NCBI GenBank assembly: GCA_026874595.1
Contig: CM049313.1
Coordinates: forward strand, 31,120,008 to 31,184,007
Length of the DNA: 64,000 nt
Source of the DNA: Sipunculus nudus
Lineage: Eukaryota > Annelida > Sipuncula > Golfingiida > Sipunculidae
Direction of reading: 5' to 3'
Shown: piece by piece, positions 24,534 to 35,010 of the stretch
Layout of the letters: each line of letters opens with the position of its first letter
Position numbering within the stretch: position 1 is the stretch's first letter
Made by a program: the position numbers and the translations under genes
Notes under the pieces: model-generated
What the model was told of the DNA's origin: nothing
What the model saw: only the letters and a program-made list of their open reading frames with translations
Databases searched by the model: none

Positions 24534-25214
24534 ATTTGTATGATTTGTAAGATGTTATATATTGTATTTCCCTGAACACCTAGGTTTGCAGAAGGAAACC
24601 TGAAATAAAGTAAAGTAGTCATATTTATGTCACTGGGTGCATGAATATTCAAGCCTTGCTGATATATCTTTTCTTAGGTAAAATGGAATAATTTTTTAAA
24701 TGAAGATTGGTGGAATTTAAATGGATGAAGTAAGGAAGTCTGTGTCAGTGTGACAATAAAATGTACCGCCAGAAGCAATGTAAACAAACACATCATAACC
24801 CAACTCGCATCCAAACTGGCAACATCAACCCCTAGCCCTCAATTTCCTGCTTAAATAACATGCCATAAGTGTGAGAGCTTTTAAGGGTCTCAATGGTAAT
24901 AGAGGGCTAAAGGTGCTGTGTTCACCTGTCCTACTGTGGCACTTCCCTACTGGCATCTCCATTGTGCAGGTGCACTGTTGCTAATTAGCTGTGCAAAACA
25001 TTTACCTGTAGTAAACTCCTCTTTCTGTCCACACTTGCATGTGAAGCTTTATACAAAACCTGCAGGACCGTCACCTAATATATCATCATAGGACTTCTGT
25101 CAACATTCATCTTTAAAGTGGTAGGGATGAGGCTGTTGATTTTCTTGATGACTCCTTAATAGATGGCATAAATGTGTGTCCTTTGGATGTAATTTCTGTT
25201 ACCTTAATCAAGTT
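24534..25214. other. Unassigned non-coding DNA
   Basis: No gene or repeat with recognisable ends is visible. Confidence 0.5.
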
Positions 25215-25430
25215 TAGGTCAGCTGATGGAAAGTCATGTTAGCTTTAGAGATCAACCTGCCGTCCAGCAATGTGTTCAATAGTTAACAGTACATAGATCA
25301 CAACTGCTTTAAATATTTTCATATACTGATATCCAGAAAGGTCATGGTAGATTTTGGAAACCCAAAAAAGATAACAGTGACATATCTTTAGTAAGCTACA
25401 CAATGAAAATGCTTTCGAGCAGCATGATAG
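25215..25430 (+). repeat. Degenerate family-B-like head
   Basis: Diverged head words 'ggtcagctgatggaaagtca' and 'gctttagagatcaac' are followed by 'gttaacagtacatagatcac' and 'tatccagaaaggtcatgg', in family-B order. It is an old fragment without a 3' end. Confidence 0.5.
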
Positions 25431-25559
25431 TCAGATTTTGTTAAATTTGATACATGTTTCAATGTACTTCTCAGGCAGGTTAAATATACAAGTTATCTTA
25501 ACCCCATAAAATTTTGTAGAACACTTTGTATAATGAAGTATTACATATTTTTATTTGCT

Positions 25560-26045
25560 AGGGTCTTGCTTTAATAAGCACATGCCCTATAGTAATCACC
25601 CTGTCCATCTGTCTGTCCATTTCTTGACTGTCCACAAATTCATTAGATTAAGCTTCAAACTTTATTTATGTATGGCCCACCACTAAAGTAAGAACCCTAT
25701 TGAATTTAATATCATGAAGTCAAAGGACCCACTTCAGGACTCACTTCATTTGTTGTTGCATTTTAAGCCAAACTTTTCATCCCAAACTTTCCATCTTCCA
25801 CAAATAGCTCACCTACCAATAGGGGAAGAACACTGTTGAATTTGGGGTCACAAGGTCAGAGGTCAAGGTCACAGGGGCTATCAGTCTGTAAATGTCTGTC
25901 GACAAAATTGTTTCCGGATGATAACATGTGTCCTACATACCTCATTAGCAATTATTACAAAAACAGGTTAAAAGATTTTGTCGTCAGTTACATAAAGAAA
26001 ATCTGTGGTCCATGGGACATTAACTGTTCTATGAACTTGACCTAA
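25560..26045 (+). repeat. Family E repeat with AGGTCA-rich monomers
   Basis: The head reads 'gggtcttgctttaataag...gccctatagtaatcaccc' and then a GTCC/GTCT tract. Monomers contain 'aagccaaacttttcatccc', 'atcttccacaaatagctcac', 'caataggggaagaacac' and the clustered half-sites 'aaggtcagaggtcaaggtca'. The same words dominate 52967-53990. Confidence 0.65.
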
Positions 26046-27119
26046 GACCCATGATCGTTTATCCAAAGATCATTATTTTAACCAAACAAAAGCTTACCCC
26101 TATGATGCTTTAAAAAAAGATTTTCTACTCTATTTTTTTACCACATTCTCCTCATATACAGGCATACATTGATTTGTATGGCTTCATATATAATGATTCA
26201 GGTGGCCATGATGAATGTATGTTTGATGAGATATCACCTGTGAGATGATTGATGTGAGGTGATCCAAGTAACCCTACCAATCTGTACTCCATGTGGCATT
26301 TCCCTGTAAAGCAAATTAAGTAATGTTGATAGTCCACTGTTTATAACCATGAAAGCATTTAAGCATTTATTTTATTATGTACAATGAATCAAATCAGATT
26401 TCTATTTAGTAACATTATTAATTAATGCATGTTCAGTGTCTTCATATGTCTGTGGCAGGTCTTGTTTCAGATTTCTTGCTTTATTATAGTAGAGATGAAT
26501 ACATGTTCTGACATTGAATATTGACAATAAATGGCATACCATGTGTATTCTGCAGATTGTACCAATTAATATATCTCCATTAGATTACTGTATTAGCATA
26601 CATATATAACTGCAGCACATATTTTCTTGACAATAAATGATATTTTTTTTTATTTTCAAGCAATTGGATCTTCATGAAATGTAACTTCAAAATCATGGTG
26701 ATCCTAATGTCTTCAGGTCAAAGACATAAAGAGTTTTGTATTCCATATCAGTCAAGTATCTTTTGAATGGGTTGAAACTGATAGATGATTAATTTAATCC
26801 AGGATATCGTTCTGTTGTCTCCATAGTTACCAAAGCAATTATTTTAGAATTTTCCCAATCATTCATGCAATTCATGACAATAACACTTTTGACAGGATCT
26901 CTAATGTATAATATGAATGGGCTCCATTCAACAGGCCTCCTCAGCTTGCCTCTGTAATCCAATTGGCTTTAACATCATGGTATTAACATTACGGGAGATT
27001 TTCATTGCCATCATTTTATAAATGCCCATGGCAGTGATTTGTCTTGCATACTAACAATTTGTATAGAAAGGCCAGCAAATGTAGAACATAATCAACAAGA
27101 ATGTCATGTTATTACTAGT
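26046..27119. other. Unassigned AT-rich DNA
   Basis: No coding region, RNA gene or bounded repeat was recognised. Confidence 0.5.
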
Positions 27120-27300
27120 ACAGCTCAGCTGAAAGTAAGTCATCTGAGCAAAAGTAATCCCCATTTCTATTGTCACTCTGTTTATCCAGATGGACATCCA
27201 TTAACAGGAAACAAAAGAAGCCACAAAGTTGAAATTGGTGAGGGACAGGTCTCCCCCCCCCCCCCCCCGACTTTGTCAACCAGATGGGAAATACCATATG
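27120..27300 (+). repeat. Diverged family-A/B head with a poly-C run
   Basis: Head words 'cagctcagctgaaagtaag' and 'catctgagcaaaagtaat' are followed by 'ttaacaggaaacaaaagaag'. A 16-base poly-C run lies at 27253-27268. No 3' end is visible. Confidence 0.5.
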
Positions 27301-27760
27301 TTATTTCCCCCCACATTCTGGAAATTTTCTGATGTCATTTTGTCATTTGTATAAGCTCTTATAGCTATCCTTAAAAATAGGGATTATTATGATTAACAAA
27401 ATAGGTCACAGTGTTTCAATGTTTCTCAATATATATGAACTGAATAAATGAATAAAATATTGCTGATAATATGACATAATTCTTCTGTTTACATTCAGTT
27501 GTGGTACCCATCCAAAATTAAATACTCAAATTAACAAAACATACAGGTTTTATAGATTAGAATTTTTTTGACAAGGGCTTTTACTTCTGATTGGTTTCTG
27601 AGACAATACATTCAGTTATTTTATGCCTACTTTGCTTCAATATTGTTTATATTTTTGCCCCCCCCCCACCCCACCCCACCCCCTTATTCCCTTGACAGTC
27701 ACACTTCTTGAAATACTTGAATCCCCAAGAAATTGGTTCAGGATCCACCACTGATAACAT
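27301..27760. other. Unassigned AT-rich DNA with C-rich low complexity
   Basis: No gene is visible. A C/A-rich tract (ccccccc acc ccacc ccacc ccc) lies at 27658-27683. Confidence 0.5.
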
Positions 27761-27872
27761 TAAAATGGCATTAAGTTAATCATTAACTGTCGTACTTACT
27801 TGCCGCTAGACCTTCATTTTTATGAACAAACAACTTGTCCCCTGACGCTTTTGGAAAAACGGCGCTCAGCTG
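27761..27872 (-). mobile_element. Fragment of the pogo/Tigger-like element
   Basis: On the minus strand this matches the left part of the element at 17753-18557. Shared words include 'ggtctagcggcaa', 'agtacatgattaacttaatg' (here with 'gttaatgattaacttaatg') and 'ccattttaa'. It ends at a TA that also borders the 128-bp MITE beside it. Confidence 0.75.
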
Positions 27873-27874
27873 TA

Positions 27875-28002
27875 CAGTGAAAGCTATGTAATCAGACCAC
27901 TCTATGAATTGCTTAAAGTTGTTGTCATACACAGTTTATTAAACACTTATCTTTTAAGGCAGCTGCTCTTATTGACAGGTCATAATTAGAAAAGTTTCAC
28001 TG
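27875..28002. mobile_element. 128-bp MITE with TA target duplication
   Basis: The left end CAGTGAAAGCTATGTAATC is matched by an inverted right end (outward reading CAGTGAAACTTTTCTAATTA). TA flanks both ends (27873-27874 and 28003-28004). The ends identify a Tc1/mariner-type MITE. A single end of the same type occurs at 44761. Confidence 0.8.
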
Positions 28003-28921
28003 TACACCAGTTCACTCTGCGGGCCTTCAGAGGTCCATCGTACGATTATATCTAGTTAAATGTAAAATATCACATAAATTAGCCCTATTTTGACATTGGC
28101 ATATTTGTTCCTGTAAGCACTGATGATTTAATTTACATATGAACACTTGTGGTTTTAAACTTTTATCCTGAATTTTAAAAGCATTTGATCAAAAATGTAG
28201 CTTTTATTCAAGTTAATATAAGGCCATGTCTTATAAACAACTGTTGTTACTGAAGGCCAAGTTACTGCAGAGGTGATGTGGCCACCTGGCGATGGTTATG
28301 TAACTTGTCTTGAGGAGCAGGCCTTTGGCAGCTAGTCACCACAGAGACCCCCCCCCCCCCCTTCTCTCTCTCTCTCTCTTTCTGCACCCCCCCCCCCCCT
28401 CCAGTTAGGTTCCATTTCAGTGAGATGTATCTTATAATTTAATGTTTAATTCATATAATTCTTTTTGCAGACTTGATAAATTTAAAAAAAATTTTTACAA
28501 AATAAATTTCCAGGTCTTGAATTCCAAGCTCTATATATTACAAATTTATAATTATTAATTAATTTTTTTTTTAATATTCAAAAGTGATAATATATTAGTA
28601 CCTAACACCAAGTACTCATTTACTCATTTTTAGGTTTATAATGGCACCTAGTTATTATTCATGCATGTTTTTTTGTGTGTAGAATTAAAAGCTAGTTTTC
28701 TGCAAGCTATATTTTAAATTTTCAGCTGTTAAGTAGAATATTTTTAAAATAATAAATTATATATTTAATCCATGAAAGCAGTTACTTTTAGCTATATATT
28801 ATATATTAAATCCATGAAAGCAGATACTTTTAGCTACGTTGATTTTCTAAATGAAATAAAATTCCTGAAATAAAATAAAATAAAATATTGAGCTAAAACT
28901 TTTTTGTGTATACTTTGTATG
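28003..28921. other. AT-rich DNA with C/CT low-complexity tracts
   Basis: No gene is visible. Two poly-C runs (28348-28361 and 28387-28399) flank a (CT)n tract. A ~38-bp partial duplication ('aatccatgaaagcag...acttttagcta') lies at 28765-28835. Confidence 0.6.
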
Positions 28922-28926
28922 TCATT

Positions 28927-29091
28927 TATTATAACTTAGTGGCCGATTAAAGTCAGTAAAACTCCAGACGGGTAGAACACAACATCACTTTATTCCATCA
29001 TGGCCGTTCCAGCTGTTCACACACACAAATACGTGTCGCCCTCTGGCGGTACCGTAAATATTCGGTAATACCGTAATATCAAGATATAACA
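28927..29091 (-). repeat. 3' LTR of the young gypsy element (165 bp)
   Basis: On the minus strand it begins TGTTATATCTTG and ends CTAAGTTATAATA. It contains AATAAA (plus positions 28989-28994) as a probable polyadenylation signal. It is identical by reading to the copy at 33172-33336. The end is TA rather than the usual CA. Confidence 0.95.
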
Positions 29092-29106
29092 TCTTCCTCC
29101 CTCTTT
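29092..29106 (-). promoter_or_regulatory. Polypurine tract
   Basis: The minus-strand purine run AAAGAGGGAGGAAGA lies directly upstream of the 3' LTR, the standard position for priming plus-strand DNA synthesis. Confidence 0.85.
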
Positions 29107-29462
29107 AGTAGAAACATTAGTTGTGACATACAGAAAAGAACTCTTAATGTACTCTGATCACTCTGAACGGATAGGCATATATATTTTTAAACTTGAAAAA
29201 ATGTACTTTCTCCTGAATTATGCATGTCTGTACTGGGTGAAAGTTAAACGAAATAAATATTTACCTTGGAGTAAAATAGTTGTTATTTTACCATAGTTTT
29301 GTAAATCAGTTTAGATGAAAACATTCAAATCTGTTATCCTGTATCTATGCAATTACCTTTCAATATCAAATACAAATTGTTATGGAAACATTGCCTCCAA
29401 GTTCGTTACAGAGTTTGTTGCCTTAATACTACAAACAACTAATAAAGTTAATCTTAATCTAG

Positions 29463-32400
29463 TCACGGTTCATACCTCTGTGTTGGCCGACGATTACGTT
29501 TACTTTTCCTGACAGGTTCAACCTCACTTTGAACTACTTGTTCACTTTGTATAACTTTAGTTTGGTCAATACTCATCTGATTACTGTCAGCATTACTTTG
29601 TGATTGTTTACTAGCATGTTCACCTGAACTCTCAGCTACAGATGGTGGGAGTATGCAAGATGTACTCAAGTTAGATGGTACCTCTTGTGAATACATATTA
29701 TCACCAGTAAACACATCATTATCACTACATATTACAGAAGTAGTAGTCTGTTCATTACCAAGTCCAACAGAAGAACTGTCCAAACTATCTGGTTCATCAC
29801 TAGCCTTGCGAATTTGATCAACATGTCTTCTCCACTGATCACCATGGTCCATTGACACTGTATAACTTACTGGACCTGTGCGATTCGAGATAATACCGGA
29901 TTTCCATTTATCTTCACCAGCACGATAATCACGACACTGCACTGATTCACCTGGTTTGAATTCACGCAGCTTTCCTCCCCTCTGAGATTTCGCGATCTCC
30001 TGACTTTGTTCTACTTTACATTGTAGGTTTGGTTTTAACAAGTCTAACCGTGTACGGAAATTTCGACCTATAAGCAAGTTAGCTGGCGAAGCACCTGTTG
30101 TTGCGTGAGGAGTAATCCGATAACGAGCGAGGAAACAGTCAAGCTTTTGCTGTAATGTTCCTGGATCATATCTAGCAGCTTTCAGTCCATTTTTGAATGA
30201 CTGAACGAGTCTCTCAGCTGCGCCATTGGTCGACGCATGATAAGGAGCGCTAAATATGTGCTTTATACCATTGTTTCTGGTAAATTCCACAAATGTCTCT
30301 GATCGGAACTGTGGACCATTATCCGAAACTATCTGAACTGGTAATCCGAATCTAGCAAAAATAGAACGGAGTGCGGAAACTGTCCATTCAGCCGATGTGG
30401 TTTTTGTCATCACAATTTCAGGCCATTTTGTTGAAGCATCCACTACGACAAGAAACATGTTATTCATGTATGGTCCTGCAAAATCTATGTGAACGCGAGT
30501 CCATGGCGTTTTCGGGTATTCCCACGGATGAAGAGGAGCGAGTGAAGGCGTGTTTTGCGTTTTACGACATCCGCTACAACTACGCGCTAACTTCTCGACC
30601 GCTTCATCAAAATTTGGCCACCACACGTAGGATCTGGCAAGCGATTTCATTCTGCTAATACCTGGATGACCAACATGGATCTCTCGTAGCACTGCATTAC
30701 GACCTTGCGGTGGTATAATAACGCGACATCCCCATAGTAAACAGTCGTCTTCCACGGAAAGTTCAGCTCTCCGACGAAGGAATGGTTTCACGTCATCATC
30801 ACACGCTGCTGGCCAATCACCTGATTTCACATAGCTCAGCACTTTGGACATAATCGGATCACGACGTGTCCATCTGCGTATGTGGCTGACTGTAACAGGT
30901 GTATTGTTCATATGCTCTAACATTAGAACATTGTTTCCAGCTTGTGGCACTTTAGCGGGCTGATCAGGTAACGGCAATCGACTGAGACAATCAGCATTGC
31001 TGTGATCTTTGCCTTCTCGGTACTTGATCCTGTACGAGTATGCTGCTAATGTCAGTGCCCATCTACGAATTCTGTCTGCAGCCATCTGTGGTATAGCCCT
31101 ATCTTCTCGAAATAATCCCAGTAAGGGTTTATGATCGGTGTAGATGGTAAAGGTACGCCCATACAAGTATTGGTGGAATTTTTTTACACCAAAAATCACA
31201 CTGAGACCTTCCTTATCAATTTGGGCATAATGTTTCTCTGCTGGTGCCAGTGTGCGCGAAGCATAGGCTATTGGGCGTTCGGAGCCATCCTCCATACGAT
31301 GTGACAATACGGCCCCAATGCCATAAGGTGAGGCATCACACGACAAAACAAGTTCTCTGTCACTGTCATAGTGAATGAGCAACTGTGCCGACTGTAACAT
31401 GTCTTTGGATTTCTGGAATGCACCCTCTTGTGCAGGTCCCCATTTCCAAGTCTGGCCTTTTCTCAACAGTTCATGGAGCGATGCCAGTTCTGTTGACACA
31501 TTTGGCAGATATCTGTGGTAATAATTAAGCATTCCCAGGTATGACTTCAACTGGGTGACATTTTCTGGTGTTGGGGCCTCAATTATTGCACGAACTTTCT
31601 CTGGCACTGGTTTCACTCCTTTACTTGAAATACAATGTCCTAAGTACACAACCTCATCTGCCATGAATGAGCACTTGCTACGTTTCAGACGCAGTCCAGC
31701 ATCACTTAATCTCCGAAACACGTTTTCCAGGTTCTGCAAGTGAGCTGCTTCCGATTCACCAGAAATTAGGATATCATCGATCCTGACCACAACATAAGGA
31801 ATTCCTTGCAACAGGTTTTCCATTATTCTCTGATAGATTCCTGGTGCCGACGAAATTCCGTATGGCATGCGTGTATAACGAAACAGTCCTTTGTGGGTAT
31901 TAACTGTTGTATACTGTTTTGAGGAATCATCCAGCAAAATCTGTTGATAGGCATGACTGATATCTAATTTGGTGAACTGTTGACCCCCATTCAGTGTGAC
32001 AAACAAATCTTCAGTCTTTGGTATAGGATAATTGTCAAGTTTTGACACTTTGTTCACTGTGACTTTGTAGTCACCGCAGATTCGAAGAGATTTGTCTTCC
32101 TTAACAATGGGCACGATTGGCGCTGCCCAATCACTGAAATCAACAGGCTCCAGTGTGCCTTCTTTGACTAATCTATCAAGTTCTGTTTCAATCTTGTCTT
32201 TAAGCACATATGGAACAGGTCTAGCTTTGCAATAAATTGGCTGTGCTTCACTATCAACTATTATCTTAGCTTTAGCCCTAAGGGAGAACATTGGATATTC
32301 CTGGTCACTATCACAATCAGAACTGTCCCTTGTACTATTGCTCTGCTCCTCGGCTAGCAAATTTGTTTTCTTAAACTTCCTGAATGGTTTTTGTGATTTT

Positions 32401-33143
32401 TTCTTTAGTTGAATGCAACATTTCTTTATGTGTCCTTTCTTTGAACAATGGTGGCACTCAGCTTCTTTGAATTTGCAGCTACCACTGTCATGGTTACCAC
32501 CACATCGCCAGCAAGACCTTTTATTTTCTTTAAACGTGGGTGCAGCTGTGCCCTGTGACCTCCGTGAGCCTTGGAATTTTGACCTTTGACCTAGATTGTG
32601 AACCGCTCCACCTGGCTCAACTCTCTGGATTTCTCTGGCGTTATTAGCAGCCATTTCCATACCAAGAGCAATCTGTATAGCTCTCTCGTTTGTCAGCTCC
32701 GGCTCAGCTAATAATCTACGTTGTACGGCATCATCTTTAATTCCTACCACAAATCTGTCTCTCAACATATCGTCAAGCACGTTGCCGAAATTGCAATGTT
32801 CCGACATTTTGCGTAACTCGGCCGCAAACGTTGACATACTTTCGCCCGGCTTCCTGGTGCGAGTATTAAACTTAAAACGTTCTACGATCGCTGAAGGTGG
32901 TGGATTTAAATGCCTACCGACTAGCTGCGTTATCTCATCAAACGACTTAGAATCTGGCTTCTCTGGGGACAACAAATTCCTGATCAAACTATAAATTTTC
33001 GGGCCTACCGTCGACAGGAAAATCGCCCTCTTTTTGGCGGCATCGGCAATCTCGTTTGCCTGGAAATACATTTCCATTCGCTCGACATACTCGACCCATT
33101 CTTCCCCCTCAGAAAACTCTCTGAGTCGTCCGTAGGTTGCCAT
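29463..33143 (-). CDS. Gag-Pol polyprotein of a Mag-like Ty3/gypsy element, protease region absent (1226 aa)
   Basis: This is a single uninterrupted frame starting 29 bases inside the 5' LTR edge. Gag spans about residues 1-250, with two zinc knuckles (C211, C214, H218, C223 and C230, C233, H238, C243). Reverse transcriptase follows at about 300-540, RNase H at about 595-720 (D603, E645, D670), integrase zinc finger at 823-859 (HX2H, CX2C), and the integrase core with D887, D941 and E977 (35 residues between the last two, DD35E). The tail is Ser/Gln-rich and basic. Related elements carry an aspartic protease between knuckles and RT. Here YPMFSLRAK passes straight into AKIIVDSEAQPIY, with no D-S/T-G triad anywhere between. 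The RT metal-binding motif reads RIDD (454-457), where YxDD is usual. No envelope gene is present. Confidence 0.95.
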   Translation of the reverse strand: MATYGRLREFSEGEEWVEYVERMEMYFQANEIADAAKKRAIFLSTVGPKIYSLIRNLLSPEKPDSKSFDEITQLVGRHLNPPPSAIVERFKFNTRTRKPGESMSTFAAELRKMSEHCNFGNVLDDMLRDRFVVGIKDDAVQRRLLAEPELTNERAIQIALGMEMAANNAREIQRVEPGGAVHNLGQRSKFQGSRRSQGTAAPTFKENKRSCWRCGGNHDSGSCKFKEAECHHCSKKGHIKKCCIQLKKKSQKPFRKFKKTNLLAEEQSNSTRDSSDCDSDQEYPMFSLRAKAKIIVDSEAQPIYCKARPVPYVLKDKIETELDRLVKEGTLEPVDFSDWAAPIVPIVKEDKSLRICGDYKVTVNKVSKLDNYPIPKTEDLFVTLNGGQQFTKLDISHAYQQILLDDSSKQYTTVNTHKGLFRYTRMPYGISSAPGIYQRIMENLLQGIPYVVVRIDDILISGESEAAHLQNLENVFRRLSDAGLRLKRSKCSFMADEVVYLGHCISSKGVKPVPEKVRAIIEAPTPENVTQLKSYLGMLNYYHRYLPNVSTELASLHELLRKGQTWKWGPAQEGAFQKSKDMLQSAQLLIHYDSDRELVLSCDASPYGIGAVLSHRMEDGSERPIAYASRTLAPAEKHYAQIDKEGLSVIFGVKKFHQYLYGRTFTIYTDHKPLLGLFREDRAIPQMAADRIRRWALTLAAYSYRIKYREGKDHSNADCLSRLPLPDQPAKVPQAGNNVLMLEHMNNTPVTVSHIRRWTRRDPIMSKVLSYVKSGDWPAACDDDVKPFLRRRAELSVEDDCLLWGCRVIIPPQGRNAVLREIHVGHPGISRMKSLARSYVWWPNFDEAVEKLARSCSGCRKTQNTPSLAPLHPWEYPKTPWTRVHIDFAGPYMNNMFLVVVDASTKWPEIVMTKTTSAEWTVSALRSIFARFGLPVQIVSDNGPQFRSETFVEFTRNNGIKHIFSAPYHASTNGAAERLVQSFKNGLKAARYDPGTLQQKLDCFLARYRITPHATTGASPANLLIGRNFRTRLDLLKPNLQCKVEQSQEIAKSQRGGKLREFKPGESVQCRDYRAGEDKWKSGIISNRTGPVSYTVSMDHGDQWRRHVDQIRKASDEPDSLDSSSVGLGNEQTTTSVICSDNDVFTGDNMYSQEVPSNLSTSCILPPSVAESSGEHASKQSQSNADSNQMSIDQTKVIQSEQVVQSEVEPVRKSKRNRRPTQRYEP

Positions 33144-33153
33144 GACACCTTAT

Positions 33154-33169
33154 GATCCCGTCGTCGCCA
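33154..33169 (-). promoter_or_regulatory. Primer-binding site
   Basis: The minus strand reads TGGCGACGACGGGATC two bases after the 5' LTR. TGG plus CGACGA fits the 3' end of a tRNA-Ser, the primer reported for Mag-like elements. The match beyond the first nine bases cannot be confirmed here. Confidence 0.7.
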
Positions 33170-33171
33170 AA

Positions 33172-33336
33172 TATTATAACTTAGTGGCCGATTAAAGTCA
33201 GTAAAACTCCAGACGGGTAGAACACAACATCACTTTATTCCATCATGGCCGTTCCAGCTGTTCACACACACAAATACGTGTCGCCCTCTGGCGGTACCGT
33301 AAATATTCGGTAATACCGTAATATCAAGATATAACA
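33172..33336 (-). repeat. 5' LTR of the young gypsy element (165 bp)
   Basis: Identical by reading to the 3' LTR. It contains a CGGTATTACCG palindrome near its start, within 20 bases of a second one (ACGGTACCGC), and AATAAA at plus positions 33234-33239. It should carry the promoter, but no convincing TATA box was identified. Confidence 0.95.
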
Positions 33337-33341
33337 TCATT

Positions 33342-33928
33342 CATATCTCTTCGAGCTGGCAAGCTTTGCTCTACATTGCACAGGCACACTCAGTCAGTCT
33401 GGAAAACTTGGCAAACTTTCATGTGATTTAATATTTAGCTCATCTGACCATATGTTTAACCCAATATGACAACTATTAATTATATTTGCATATTAATTTT
33501 TGTTTATAATGATATGTATCCTTTCATATAAAATTCTTTTTTTTTCTTTACAGCATTATAAGAATGTTTCAGGCCTCAATTTCCATTTATTTCACAGTAC
33601 AATGTATACTAAATTTATTGCTAGTTTGAAAATCTAAATATTTTACAGCATTTTATCTCAGTCAATGAATTAAATGTGTATTATACTTATCTCTTATCCA
33701 CTTTCTTTTCCTATAATTTACAGGGTTTCTTATGTTCTCAATTCATATTTCAGTCACATAGTTGAAATACTGATACTTTTACAAATATGTGATCATGAGA
33801 GGCTCATGCATCTTTCATTTGGTGTATTAAGGATGTGGACAGTCAACAACTAGGCTGTTATACAATTTATCTTATAATTAATTTCAGCTTAGTGCCATGA
33901 TTGACCCACATATCCCTTGTATATTATT
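33342..33928. other. AT-rich DNA with possible degenerate hairpin-repeat ends
   Basis: 'ttagctcatctgacc' near 33434 and 'attgacccacatatcccttgt' near 33901-33920 resemble a family-B 5' start and 3' palindrome plus CTTGT. This could be an old copy, but the interior is not recognisable. No gene is visible. Confidence 0.35.
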
Positions 33929-35010
33929 GTATCCGCCAAAACAGAGTTTTGCGGATACTATGTTTTCAGCTGCACGCCGCCGCCGCCGCGTAGGTGTCCG
34001 GAGAACTCCTCCGTAACCACTGGGTGGAATTTTACGAAACCCGGGATTATGTTCGGGTCACATGTGAACTGCTGCGCCCCGATTTTGTTTTGACCTCTGA
34101 CCTTTCCTCTGCACTCTGCGTCCATTTGTGCGTCTGTTTCCACACATAAACCCACATATCTCGGGAACCGTTCGACCGATCAGGAAAATTTTTTTGCACA
34201 AATGTAGCCCTTGAAGAGCTTTATAACATACACCAAAAATGGTGGCGCCACCTGCAACCATGTTTGCACAGTGTCCATCTGTTCGTCTGCCTTGGGTTAA
34301 AATCACTCATATCTCTGCAGTGACTTGACTAATTCACCTGAAATTCGGCATGCGTAAACATCCTGGATAGCTTTTCTGATTTTATGACAGGTGGCGCCAC
34401 CTACATTCACGTTTACGCTGCAGACATCCAAGCTCATATCTCAGGAACCGTTTGACCGATCAGGCAAATTCTTTTGCACAAATGTAGCCCTTGGAGAGCT
34501 TTATAACATACACCAAAAATGGTGGAGCCACCTGCAACCATGTTTGCACAGTGTCCATCTGTTCGTCTGCCTTGGGTTAAAATCACTCATCTCTGCAGTG
34601 ACTTGACTAATTCACCTGAAATTAGCCATGCGTATACATCCTGGATAGCTTTTCTGATTTTATGACAGGTGGCGCCACCTACATTCACTTTTACGCTGCA
34701 GACATCTAAGCTCATATCTCGGGAACCTTTTGACTGATTGGGCCAAAATTTTGCATGTGTATAGATCTCACATAGCTCTTTATCATATGAAAAACTGGTG
34801 GCGCCACCTGCAGCCATTTGTGCACAGCTCCTGTCTGTTTGTCTGCCATGGGAGAAAATCACTCATATCTCGGCAGTGGTTTGACATATCTGCCTAAAAT
34901 TTTGCAGGTTTATACATCCCCGACAGCTTTCTTGATTTTATGACAGGTGGCGCCACCTGCATTCTAGTTTATGCAGCAGACATCCAAGCTCATATCTTGG
35001 GAACCGTTTG
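33929..35010 (+). mobile_element. HINE/Helentron-like repeat, family D
   Basis: A strong hairpin at the start (GTATCCGCCAAAAC at 33929-33942 against GTTTTGCGGATAC at 33946-33958) is followed by a (GCC)n tract near 33975-33990. Tandem units then carry 'catatctcgggaaccgttt', 'gcacaaatgtagcccttg' and 'gtttgcacagtgtccatc'. Exact GGTGGCGCCACC palindromes lie near 34241, 34391, 34668, 34797 and 34945, with one variant (ggtggagccacc) near 34523. Spacing alternates at about 130-150 bp. No clear 3' terminus or protein was found. Confidence 0.7.

Larger units (their letters stand above)
28922..33341 (-). mobile_element. Young Ty3/gypsy LTR retrotransposon, Mag-like, with TSD
   Basis: The element proper is 28927-33336 (4410 bp) and is flanked by the 5-bp target duplication TCATT (28922-28926 and 33337-33341). 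Two 165-bp LTRs are identical by reading. On the minus strand the order is 5' LTR, primer-binding site, one gag-pol frame, untranslated stretch, polypurine tract, 3' LTR. Identical LTRs and an unbroken frame indicate a very recent insertion. The coding frame lacks a recognisable protease (see the CDS entry), so it may be a recently mobilised but protease-defective copy. Confidence 0.95.

Noticed and set aside
29463-33143. An envelope gene or second frame in the young gypsy element
   Set aside because: After integrase there is only a low-complexity Ser/Gln-rich tail, then a ~355-bp non-coding stretch, PPT and LTR.
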